Shown here in pieces: positions 22,320 through 31,865 of a stretch of DNA of 64,000 nucleotides. Source of the stretch: Stomoxys calcitrans (Eukaryota; Arthropoda; Insecta; Diptera; Muscidae); contig NC_081553.1 in assembly GCF_963082655.1 (NCBI RefSeq), forward strand, positions 126,096,811 to 126,160,810, given 5' to 3'. A model generated the notes under the pieces. It was not told the DNA's origin. It searched no databases and worked only from the letters and a program-made list of their open reading frames with translations. Each line of letters opens with the position of its first letter. Position 1 is the stretch's first letter. Position numbers and translations under genes: made by a program.

Positions 22320-23335
22320 AAAGTTTGACATGAAAATTGGAAGAGTACCAGTTCTGGATTTATAAGTTGCTAGATCAGATATTTTGATAAAAAGTACTGT
22401 ACCACTATTCCTGTTAGAACAGATTGGAACAACGATATCCCTGGTAACAGAAGTTACATAGACTTCTATACTGATGGTTTCAAACTAAACCACTAGGTGG
22501 GCTTTGGGGTGTACTCTAAAGATCTAGAACTGGTCATATCGAAAAGGTTTTCCGATCACTGCAGTGTGTATCAAGCGGAGATCCTTGCAATTAAGGAAGT
22601 GGCGGAATGGCTAAAATATAATGTCCTTACGACGATTGGCATAAATATCTTCTCAGACAGCCAGGCAGCCATGAAATCCCTATAGATCGTATTTCTGAAC
22701 ACAAAAACCCCCTTGACTGTCGCAGATCCCTCAATGAGATGGCTGAACAGCACACCTGTTCTGGGTGCCGGGCCACAGAGATATCCCAAGGTCCGAAGGA
22801 CGACGAATTAAAGATGGTCACAAAGAGGGGGCTGTGAGCATTCCAAAGCTATGTGACCTAATCTAGACTTGATAAGCGGATGAGCTTGCGAGACTAGGAA
22901 GTACCCTACACATTCCAGCGACACTGGAATCTGTGGGTATACCTCTAGCGACATGTAAGCAAAGTTTTCAGGACCAGGCCCATAGGAAAACGAATGATAG
23001 ATGGTCACAAAGAGGGGGCTGTGAGCATTCAAAAGCTATGTGGCCTAATTTAGACTTGAAGAGGTCTACCGCTTTGCTGTTATTGGAAAGAAGATACGTC
23101 CCAGTCATTTTGTCCGTCATGATAAGTCCAATCGGTTCTCAGGTTCTCATTTCTTTGAGCACCTGTCTGATTTAGAAGATGTGAAATCATTGGGATTTTT
23201 AAAGAGGTCTGGATGGTTTAACGGTAGGAACAAGAAGGCATCTTCCTTCTTCTGTTCCTGTGGTATCACATTGGACGAAAATGTCTAAGTGAGTCTGATG
23301 GCAGACTGCCACTTAAACCTAACTTAACCTTTCCT
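22320..23335 (+). pseudogene. LOA-type LINE 3' end with RNase H (left arm)
   Basis: The RNase H-like domain reads GFGVYSKDLELVISKR at 22497-22560, then SVYQAEILAIKEVAEWLKY, then INIFSDSQAAMKSL; the E and D positions of RNase H are visible. The frame stops at 22683. Further pieces of the C-terminal domain follow (DRWSQRGGCEHSKAMWPNLD), then the 3' UTR with gtctgatggcagactgccac and the terminal cctaacttaacctt. A segment of about 80 bp (22790-22872) is a misplaced copy of 22977-23058. A related copy at 40991-42650 keeps part of the reverse transcriptase. Confidence 0.75.
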
Positions 23336-23424
23336 AACTACTACTAAATTTTTCATGAATCTAACTATTACTAAACTACTACTAACTACTACTAAACTAC
23401 TTCTAACTGCTAATACTACTATAT
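23336..23424 (+). repeat. AACTACTA-type simple repeat (left arm)
   Basis: Imperfect units of actactaa/ctaactacta directly follow the LINE 3' end, as short tandem tails do in poly(A)-less LINEs. Mirrored at 24848-24936. Confidence 0.7.
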
Positions 23425-23838
23425 TTCCCCGATATTGGGTCTTAACTAATTGAGCTTCTAAAGGGCACAATTTTCATCCGATTTGGGTGAAATGTTGCAC
23501 GTTATGTTTTGGTATCACTTTCAACAATTACGCTAAATACAATTCAAATCCGATCTCCCGATTGTACTTCTTGGGCCTCTAGAGGTCTCAATTCTTATCC
23601 AATTTGGTTGACATTTTGCATATTTCGTTTTGGTATAACTTCGAATAACTTTTCCAAATATTGTCTTAACCGGTTGATAACCTGATATAGCGGCCCCTTA
23701 AACCAATCTCCCTATTTGATTTTCTGAGCCTATGGAGAAAGCAATTATTACTTGATTTGCGTGAATTTTTGGCGGTGGTGTTCTTCTTTGACTTCTAACA
23801 GCCATATTAGTTACGGTTCATATCGGTCATTAACTTGA
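23425..23838 (+). mobile_element. INE-A monomers (left arm)
   Basis: About three decayed A-type units (cttctaaagggcacaattt, cctgatatagcggcccctta). No ends. Followed at 23839 by an inverse copy of the LOA 3' UTR. Confidence 0.6.
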
Positions 23839-23965
23839 AAGGTTAGGTTAGGTGTAAGTGGCAGTCTGCCATCAGACTCACTTAGACGTTTTCGTCCACT
23901 GTGATACCACAGGAACAGAAGAAGGAAGATGCCTTCTAGTTCCTACCGTTGAACCATCTTGTTTT
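23839..23965 (-). mobile_element. LOA-type LINE 3' UTR fragment (left arm)
   Basis: aggttaggttaggtgtaagt followed by ggcagtctgccatcagactc is the inverse of the LINE 3' UTR at 23204-23335. It ends at gaaccatcttg. It is a separate, 5'-truncated insertion of the same family on the other strand. Confidence 0.7.
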
Positions 23966-23976
23966 GGGTTAATTTT

Positions 23977-24017
23977 TATACCCTACACTACTACTGTGGT
24001 ATAGGGTATTATAATTA
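23977..24017 (+). mobile_element. INE-C 5' end (left arm)
   Basis: ttataccctacactactact, then gtggtatagggtattataat, the start of INE-C, cut at TA by the MITE at 24018. The rest of this INE-C is found only after the palindrome (from 28660). Confidence 0.75.
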
Positions 24018-24254
24018 TTGGGTTGCCCAAAAAGTAATTGCGGATTTTTTAAAAGAAAGTAAATGCATTTTTAATAAATCTTAGAATGAACTTTAATCAA
24101 ATATACTTTTTTTACACTTTTTTTCTAAAGCAAGCTAAAAGTAACAGCTGATAACTGACAGAAGAAAGAATGCAATTACAGAGTCACAAGCTGTGAAAAA
24201 ATTTGTCAACGCCGACTATATGAAAAATCCGCAATTACTTTTTGGGCAACCCAA
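24018..24254. mobile_element. Mariner-type MITE at the palindrome axis (237 bp)
   Basis: TIRs of about 32 bp begin ttgggttgcccaaaaagtaa and flank a non-coding centre; TA on both sides. Identical to 28423-28659 and very similar to 36997-37232. It is the only part of the palindrome that is present once, and its two TIRs pair with each other across the axis (24136). Confidence 0.9.
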
Positions 24255-24295
24255 TAATTATAATACCCTATACCACAGTAGTAGTGTAGGGTATA
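24255..24295 (-). mobile_element. INE-C 5' end (right arm)
   Basis: Mirror of 23977-24017. Here the INE-C start is joined to the wrong side of the MITE, which identifies this arm as the derived copy. Confidence 0.75.
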
Positions 24296-24306
24296 AAAAT
24301 TAACCC

Positions 24307-24433
24307 AAAACAAGATGGTTCAACGGTAGGAACTAGAAGGCATCTTCCTTCTTCTGTTCCTGTGGTATCACAGTGGACGAAAACGTCTAAGTGAGTCTGA
24401 TGGCAGACTGCCACTTACACCTAACCTAACCTT
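24307..24433 (+). mobile_element. LOA-type LINE 3' UTR fragment (right arm)
   Basis: Mirror of 23839-23965; gtgagtctgatggcagactg and the terminal cctaacctaacctttc are readable on the plus strand. Confidence 0.7.
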
Positions 24434-24847
24434 TCAAGTTAATGACCGATATGAACCGTAACTAATATGGCTGTTAGAAGTCAAAGAAGAACACCACCGC
24501 CAAAAATTCACGCAAATCAAGTAATAATTGCTTTCTCCATAGGCTCAGAAAATCAAATAGGGAGATTGGTTTAAGGGGCCGCTATATCAGGTTATCAACC
24601 GGTTAAGACAATATTTGGAAAAGTTATTCGAAGTTATACCAAAACGAAATATGCAAAATGTCAACCAAATTGGATAAGAATTGAGACCTCTAGAGGCCCA
24701 AGAAGTACAATCGGGAGATCGGATTTGAATTGTATTTAGCGTAATTGTTGAAAGTGATACCAAAACATAACGTGCAACATTTCACCCAAATCGGATGAAA
24801 ATTGTGCCCTTTAGAAGCTCAATTAGTTAAGACCCAATATCGGGGAA
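24434..24847 (-). mobile_element. INE-A monomers (right arm)
   Basis: Mirror of 23425-23838. Confidence 0.6.
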
Positions 24848-24936
24848 ATATAGTAGTATTAGCAGTTAGAAGTAGTTTAGTAGTAGTTAGTAGTAGTTTA
24901 GTAATAGTTAGATTCATGAAAAATTTAGTAGTAGTT
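24848..24936 (-). repeat. AACTACTA-type simple repeat (right arm)
   Basis: Mirror of 23336-23424, read here as tagtagttagtagtagttt. Confidence 0.7.
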
Positions 24937-25952
24937 AGGAAAGGTTAAGTTAGGTTTAAGTGGCAGTCTGCCATCAGACTCACTTAGACATTTTCGTCCA
25001 ATGTGATACCACAGGAACAGAAGAAGGAAGATGCCTTCTTGTTCCTACCGTTAAACCATCCAGACCTCTTTAAAAATCCCAATGATTTCACATCTTCTAA
25101 ATCAGACAGGTGCTCAAAGAAATGAGAACCTGAGAACCGATTGGACTTATCATGACGGACAAAATGACTGGGACGTATCTTCTTTCCAATAACAGCAAAG
25201 CGGTAGACCTCTTCAAGTCTAAATTAGGCCACATAGCTTTTGAATGCTCACAGCCCCCTCTTTGTGACCATCTATCATTCGTTTTCCTATGGGCCTGGTC
25301 CTGAAAACTTTGCTTACATGTCGCTAGAGGTATACCCACAGATTCCAGTGTCGCTGGAATGTGTAGGGTACTTCCTAGTCTCGCAAGCTCATCCGCTTAT
25401 CAAGTCTAGATTAGGTCACATAGCTTTGGAATGCTCACAGCCCCCTCTTTGTGACCATCTTTAATTCGTCGTCCTTCGGACCTTGGGATATCTCTGTGGC
25501 CCGGCACCCAGAACAGGTGTACTGTTCAGCCATCTCATTGAGGGATCTGCGACAGTCAAGGGGGTTTTTGTGTTCAGAAATACGATCTATAGGGATTTCA
25601 TGGCTGCCTGGCTGTCTGAGAAGATATTTATGCCAATCGTCGTAAGGACATTATATTTTAGCCATTCCGCCACTTCCTTAATTGCAAGGATCTCCGCTTG
25701 ATACACACTGCAGTGATCGGAAAACCTTTTCGATATGACCAGTTCTAGATCTTTAGAGTACACCCCAAAGCCCACCTAGTGGTTTAGTTTGAAACCATCA
25801 GTATAGAAGTCTATGTAACTTCTGTTACCAGGGATATCGTTGTTCCAATCTGTTCTAACAGGAATAGTGGTACAGTACTTTTTATCAAAATATCTGATCT
25901 AGCAACTTATAAATCCAGAACTGGTACTCTTCCAATTTTCATGTCAAACTTT
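24937..25952 (-). pseudogene. LOA-type LINE 3' end with RNase H (right arm)
   Basis: Mirror of 22320-23335, with the same broken RNase H frame on the minus strand (25587-25775) and the same internal 80-bp patch. The one substitution seen between arms is here: 25521. Confidence 0.75.
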
Positions 25953-26091
25953 GATACCTTTAACAGATTGAAAATAAATACTCACCAGGATTTCCTATAA
26001 CTATAGTTCACCACAAATGAAATTAAAGTAAACCTTAATGAAATTGAATTGGAATTGGAATGTACAATTTCAATACGAATATATGTCAAAC

Positions 26092-26254
26092 ATGCGTTGT
26101 TGCAGTGGTATAAATCCAACCACGACCGACAATAGCAAACCTCAAGAACAACATTCACGACGCCACTACCAACAAAATACCGACTGATATATTGCAAAGA
26201 GTGGACACAATAGGGGTCGCCATTTGCACGATGTAATTTTCAAGACTGCATGAA
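26092..26254 (+). pseudogene. Mariner-like transposase C-terminal remnant (right arm)
   Basis: Mirror of 22018-22180; aggggtcgccatttgcacga encodes the RGRHLHD end of the transposase. Confidence 0.5.
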
Positions 26255-26259
26255 AAAAA

Positions 26260-27212
26260 AGAGTTCTATGCGCCGTATCTCTTTTTAGGCAAACAAAGAA
26301 TGTTGAATAAGAACTGTTGTGCTATTGGAGCTATTCGAAGTTATAGTCCGATTCGGATCATAAATGAATGCTGAACATTGTAGAAGACATTGTGTAATAT
26401 TTCAATTCATTCGTATAAGAATTGCGCCTTGTGGGCGCTCAAGAAGCAAAATCGGGAGATCGATTTATATGGGTGCTGTATCAAGCTATTGATCGATTCA
26501 GACCATATTAGACAAAATTTCTTCCAAATCGGATTAGAATTGCGCCCTCTAGAAGCCCAAGAAGTCAAGATCCCAGATCGGTTTATATGTTTATATGGCA
26601 GCTATATCAGGTTATGGACTGATTTACGCCATACTTTGCACAGTTATTGGAAGTCATAACAAAATATTTCATGCAAAAACGGATGAGAATTGCGCGTTCT
26701 ATGGGCTCCAGAAGTCAAGACCCAAGATCGGTTTATATGACAGCTATACCAGATTATGAACCGATTTGCGACATACTCAGCACAGTTATTGAAAGACATA
26801 AAACACCTCATTCAAAATTTAAGCCAAATCGGATGAAAATTGCGCCCTCTAGAGGTTTATGAAGTCATAACCCAAGATCAGCTTATATGGCAGCTTTATC
26901 AAAATATGGGCCGATTTGAACCATACTTAGCTCAGTTATTGAAAAAAATACCAAAATACCACATGCAAAATGTCAGTCAAATCGGATGAGAATTGCGCCC
27001 TCTAAGAGGCTCAAGAAGTCAAAACCCAAGATCAGTTTATATGGCAGCTATATCAAAACATGGATCGATTTGGCCCATTTACAATCCCAACTGACCTACA
27101 CTAATAAAAAGCATTTGAGCAACATTTCAAGCGGCTAGCTTTATTCCTTCGAAAGTTAGCGTGCTTTCGACAAACAGACGGACGGATACCACCATGGATA
27201 AACTAACCATCC
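26260..27212 (-). mobile_element. INE-A monomers (right arm)
   Basis: Mirror of 21060-22012. Confidence 0.7.
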
Positions 27213-27256
27213 CATTTTGTAACAACTCCACTAGCATATCCATAGAAATATGCAAA

Positions 27257-28225
27257 TGGGGGTTGGTCTGGATCATATTTCATTCAACTCTTATACATGT
27301 CACAGTTTCAGCGAAATCGGGCAAAAAATCCCCTTTTTATGGAATAAAAACCCTAAATTGGAAGGCAGGTTTATATGGCAGCTTTATGATCTGGACCATA
27401 TGCTGGTCGGATGACAGAAGGCTTAATACATGTCACTGTGTCAAATACCAGCGAAATCGGTTAATGAATTCAGCTTTTATAGCATTAAGACCTTTAATCG
27501 ACAGATCGGTCTACATGGCAGTTATATCTGAATAAAGGCCGATCTGAACTATATTTGAGTCGAATATCGGGAGGCCTCAAACAACAACTCAGATTCAAAT
27601 TTTAGCGAAACCGGATAATAATTGCGGCTTTTATGGGCTTAAGACCCAAAGTCGGCAGATCGGTCTATATGACAGCTATATCTAAATATAGACCGATCTG
27701 AACCATATTTAGGTGTGATAACGAAAGACTTAATACAACACACTGTTTTAAGTTTCAACGAAATCGGATTATAAATGCAGCTTTTATGGGCTCAAGACCT
27801 TTAGTAGCAGAAAGCTCTAAATGGCAGGTATATCTGAATATAGACCGATCTGAACCATATTTGAATCGGATGCTGGGAGGCTTAAGACAACTCGCAGATT
27901 AAAATTTTGGAGAAATCGAATAATAAAAGCGTCTTTTATGGGCTTAAGACCCTAAATTGGCAGATCGGTCTTAATGTCAGCTATATCTAAACATGGTTCG
28001 ATCTGAACCGTATTTCAGTAGGCTTAAAACAACTCACTGTTTTCATCGAAATCAGATAATAAATGCTCCTGTTACGGGGTTAAGACCCAAAACCGGCATA
28101 TCGGTCTATATGTCAGCTATATGTAAATATGGTCCCCTATAACAACTTTTCGTTTCAAATTTCAGGGTCGGAAATGGATACTTCGACGTGTTGCAAACGG
28201 AATGACTGAATGAATATGCCCCCCA
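27257..28225 (-). mobile_element. INE-B-like monomers (right arm)
   Basis: Mirror of 20047-21015. Confidence 0.65.
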
Positions 28226-28318
28226 TTATTCGACATTCCGTTCGGATTCGTCATAAAAAAGGAGGCCCCTTCTCATTGAGCTTAAACTTTAATCGGACTG
28301 CACTCATTGATATGAGAA
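28226..28318 (+). mobile_element. SINE 3' body fragment (right arm)
   Basis: Mirror of 19954-20046. It is cut at gatatgagaa (28318), which is the outer breakpoint of the palindrome. Confidence 0.65.
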
Positions 28319-28320
28319 CA

Positions 28321-28661
28321 GAACAGAAGGAAGATGCCTTCTAGTTCCTACCGTTGAACCATCTTGTTTTGGGTTAATTTTTATACCCTACACTACTACT
28401 GTGGTATAGGGTATTATAATTATTGGGTTGCCCAAAAAGTAATTGCGGATTTTTTAAAAGAAAGTAAATGCATTTTTAATAAATCTTAGAATGAACTTTA
28501 ATCAAATATACTTTTTTTACACTTTTTTTCTAAAGCAAGCTAAAAGTAACAGCTGATAACTGACAGAAGAAAGAATGCAATTACAGAGTCACAAGCTGTG
28601 AAAAAATTTGTCAACGCCGACTATATGAAAAATCCGCAATTACTTTTTGGGCAACCCAATA
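28321..28661 (+). repeat. Direct copy of the palindrome centre
   Basis: 28326-28661 equals 23921-24256 at a constant offset of 4405 with no difference seen. It carries the LOA UTR tail, INE-C start and MITE. At the junction the run gaacagaaggaag replaces gaacagaagaaggaag, a 3-bp loss in a GAA run. After 28661 the sequence departs from 24257 and continues the interrupted INE-C. Confidence 0.9.
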
Positions 28662-29335
28662 TAATATAATTAGTTGGTAACACCCAAAAGGAAGAGAGAT
28701 AGACCCATTGATAAGTATACCGATCGACTCAGAATCAGTCCGTCTGTCTATCTGTCTGTTTGTCTGTCCGTCTGTCCACGTAAATTTGTGTAAAAACTAC
28801 AGATCGCTATTTCATGGCATGTGTTTCGGCCTAGAGACGAAGTCTATTGAAATTGGAAAAAAATCGGTCGGGATTGAATATAAATAGCTCCCATATATAT
28901 GTTCGTCCAATTTGCAGTAATACTGCAATGAAATGGTCATTTGTTAACCGATTCTCTCGAAATTTGGCAGGAAGGATTTTTTTATGACTCCCGACATTGG
29001 AAGTAAACTTCATAAAAATTAGTTCAGATTTGGAAATAGTAATAATGCGACAAAATCATTTGTTAACCGATTCTCTTGAAATTTGTTAGGAAGGATTTTC
29101 TCTTGACTCTCGACATTACTGATGAATTTCATGGAAATCAGTTCAAGTTAAGATATAGCTCTCATATATATATATCGCCCGATTTTCACTCCTAGCGCTA
29201 CTGCTAGCGCATTTATTGACCAATCTTCCCTAAATTTCGTACAACGCTTTCCTCGACGACATCCACAATGTCTTTAAAGATTGTTCGAAATCGGTTAAGA
29301 TTTAGACATAGCTCCCATATACATGTAAGAACTGA
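28377..29335 (+). mobile_element. INE-C element interrupted by a MITE
   Basis: 5' end at about 28380 (ttataccctacactactact), MITE at 28423-28659, then the body: gtaacacccaaaaggaagag, a GTCY-rich segment (about 28738-28780), and units with atagctcccatatatatgtt and ttgttaaccgattctctcga. The C-type 3' hairpin is not present. This is the native continuation of the INE-C whose start is trapped in the palindrome arms. Confidence 0.75.
28423..28659. mobile_element. Mariner-type MITE, native copy (237 bp)
   Basis: Same element as 24018-24254, base for base as far as I compared, with TA at 28421-28422 and 28660-28661. Here both flanks are INE-C sequence in the right order, so this is the original insertion site. 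Confidence 0.9.
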
Positions 29336-30060
29336 ATTTGAATAATGCATCTGTATACTTACTAAGAAATCCTACTGTATGCAGTTGTTTATATTAGTCA
29401 AGGTGTTCGTATTCACTTCTACACACATATCCGCTTAATCATAAATATTCACACACTAGCACTCAAACTTGCACCTCTATCCAAATGCATCCGAATCCAC
29501 ACATATTTTAAATTTATCACAAAAGTTCAAGAAATTGTTCCTGCTGTGCGTAGATCTGTGCATGCATGTGCATATGGGTTCATGTGTGTGTGTGTGTTTG
29601 GGCGAACAAAGTTATATTCCTCATGTCGACTTCGTCGTTGCATATGCTAAAGTATGCTAAGGTGCACGTTCAGATAAGTTTGTGGCAGTCTTATGCTAGT
29701 GCCGCATGCAGCTTATTGAGGTGACTTATAATTTTATGCATTCTACACCCTTCCCTTAATGCGAATTTGGCTTTGGTGTTGCCTTTTCTGCATTGTTTTT
29801 ACATACAATGTAATGCCAATGATTGTAGCGAACGAAATACAGCAATGTAAATAGTGTAAATACTGTTTTATTGTAGCACAGTGGCAGCATCTACTACTTC
29901 TTGGCTGTAGGTGCAAAATTTCAAATATGCACTCTGAGCTCCTGTCAAAGAAGTTTTATTTTTAGTTTCTAAAGAATTGTAAGTCAAGGATTAATGGAAT
30001 AAGCTGAGTTCTGATGACTATATCTCACAAGTAGTGCAAAATTTAGTCAACACTCCTTAA
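29336..30060. other. Unassigned sequence with a short GT repeat
   Basis: A (GT)7-type run lies near 29585. No element or gene recognised; a 63-codon frame at 29469-29660 is not supported by any motif. Confidence 0.5.
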
Positions 30061-30165
30061 GGACTCGGCTATAAAAAGAAATCCCATTATCACTGATATG
30101 AGATAAGTTTGATTTGGACAACACTCATTGATGTGGGAGTGTACCCTATTCATTATTGACAATAT
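30061..30165 (+). mobile_element. SINE 3' body fragment
   Basis: ggactcggctataaaaagaa and caacactcattgatgtggga match the SINE body at 51950-52020. The tRNA-like head is absent. Confidence 0.6.
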
Positions 30166-30470
30166 GCGTAGGCATGTTTCCAAGATTACATTTACTTTTA
30201 ATAGTTGGCGATATTACCAGCAACCTATCCTCATGTTACCAAATTTGTCCCAATGTGTCATAGAAGCTTTTTCATATATTATCCTTTGAGAAGAGAATAG
30301 ATTTCGAGACGTTATATGTGATTCCTAAAAATGTTTGTGTACTTTAGCTAAGACGTGTGCTCGTAAATTGGACATATTTAAGAAAATCTTGTTTTAAACT
30401 CAAAAATATTTGATGAGCTTAAATTTTAGAGATATGAGAATGAAGCTAAAGACAAATAAAAGCGCATTAG
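30166..30470. other. Unassigned sequence
   Basis: No recognisable feature. Confidence 0.45.
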
Positions 30471-30955
30471 CTTCAGTCGGACAATAAATGCGCCTTTTAT
30501 GGGCGCAAGGCCTTTAATCGAGGGATCAGTCTATATAGCAGCTATATCCAAATCTGGATCTATCTGAGCCAAATTTACGAAGTATGTCAAAGGGCCTAAC
30601 AGAACTCTCTGTCCCAAATTTCAGCAAAATTGGATAAAAAATGTGACTTTTATGGACCTAAGATCCTGAATCGGCGGATCGGTCTATATGGGGGCTATAT
30701 CAAGATATAGTCCAATAAAGCCCATCTTCGAACTTAACCTGCTTATGGACAAAAAAAAATCTGTGCAAAATTTCAGCTCAATATCTCTATTTTTGATGAC
30801 TGTAGCGTGATTTCAACAGACATGGACAGACATGGATATGGCTAGATCGACTTAGATTTTTACGCTGATCAATATACTTAGACGAATATTTTGAGGTGTT
30901 ACAAACAGAAAGACGAAATTAGTATACCCTCATCCTACGGTGGAGGGTATAAAAA
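30471..30955 (-). mobile_element. INE-B 5' half (minus orientation)
   Basis: Two or three B monomers lead into the inverse core (cttaacctgcttatggacaa, gactgtagcgtgatttcaac, then a short GTCY inverse). It ends at the 5' box (tcctacggtggagggtataa) at about 30950. No 3' hairpin. Confidence 0.7.
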
Positions 30956-31160
30956 CAGTTTGTATGCATTATAAATTTTAGCAGACTGATTAGGTCCATT
31001 TATTAAAGGCCTGCAAATGTAAAATTTGTATACCCTCCACCATAGAATTGGGGTATACTAATTTCGTCATTCTGTTTGTAACTGTTCGAAATATTCGTCT
31101 GAGACCCCATAAAGTATATATATTCTTGTTCGTCGTGACATTTTATGTCGATCTAGCCAT

Positions 31161-31252
31161 GTCCGTTCGTCTGTCTGACCGTCCGTCCGTCCGTCTGTCT
31201 AACCGTCCGTCCGTCCGTCTGTCTGACCGTCCGTCCGTCCGTCTGTCTGTCG
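31161..31252 (+). repeat. GTCY tandem repeat with 24-bp higher unit
   Basis: Within the GTCC/GTCT run three copies of a 24-bp unit (gaccgtccgtccgtccgtct plus gtct) follow one another. This is the proto-microsatellite of the INE core, expanded in units larger than four bases. Confidence 0.8.
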
Positions 31253-31865
31253 AACACGCAAACTTTTGAAGGAGTAAAGTTCGCCGCTTGAAATATAGCA
31301 CAAATACTTCTTATATATGAAGGTCAGTTGGAATTTTAAATGGGCCAAATCGGTCCATGGTTTGATATAGCTGCCATATAAACCGATCTTGGGTCTTGAC
31401 TTCTTGATCTGGTAGAAGGCACAATTCTTGTCCAAATTGGCTGTAATTTTGCACGTGGTTTTTTGATATTATTGTACTTCCAACATTTGTGCGAAGTATG
31501 GTTCAAATCGGTCCATAACCGGGTATATGTGGCATATAAACCGATCTTGGATCTTTGGTTTTTGAGCATCTAGAGGGCACAATTCTTAACCGATTTGGCT
31601 GCAATTTTGCAAGTGGTGTTTTGCTGTCACTTCCAACAACTGTACTAAGTATGTTTCAAATCGGTTCATAACCTGGTAAAGGTGGCACATAAACCGATCT
31701 TGGATCTTGACTTTTTGAGCCGCTAGAGGGGGCACAATTCTCATCCGATTTGGCTAAAACTTTGCACGTAATGTTCTGATATCACTTTCAACAATAAGTA
31801 CGACCCAAATTGGTTGATAACCTGATATAGCTGCCATAGAAACCGATTGACTTCTTGAGCTTTTA

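Larger units (their letters stand above)
19954..28318. repeat. 8.4-kb near-perfect palindrome (two 4.06-kb arms, 237-bp centre)
   Basis: Every base I compared at position p in the left arm is the complement of position 48272-p in the right arm, with no length change over the whole span. Arms are 19954-24017 and 24255-28318. I found one substitution (22751 c against 25521 a, where g is expected). The centre is a single mariner-type MITE (24018-24254) whose own TIRs continue the symmetry. Immediately outside, 19953 and 28319 no longer pair. The arms contain INE-B, INE-A, a mariner tail, a LOA-type LINE 3' end and the start of INE-C. It could be a real rearrangement or a fold-back assembly error. 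Confidence 0.93.
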
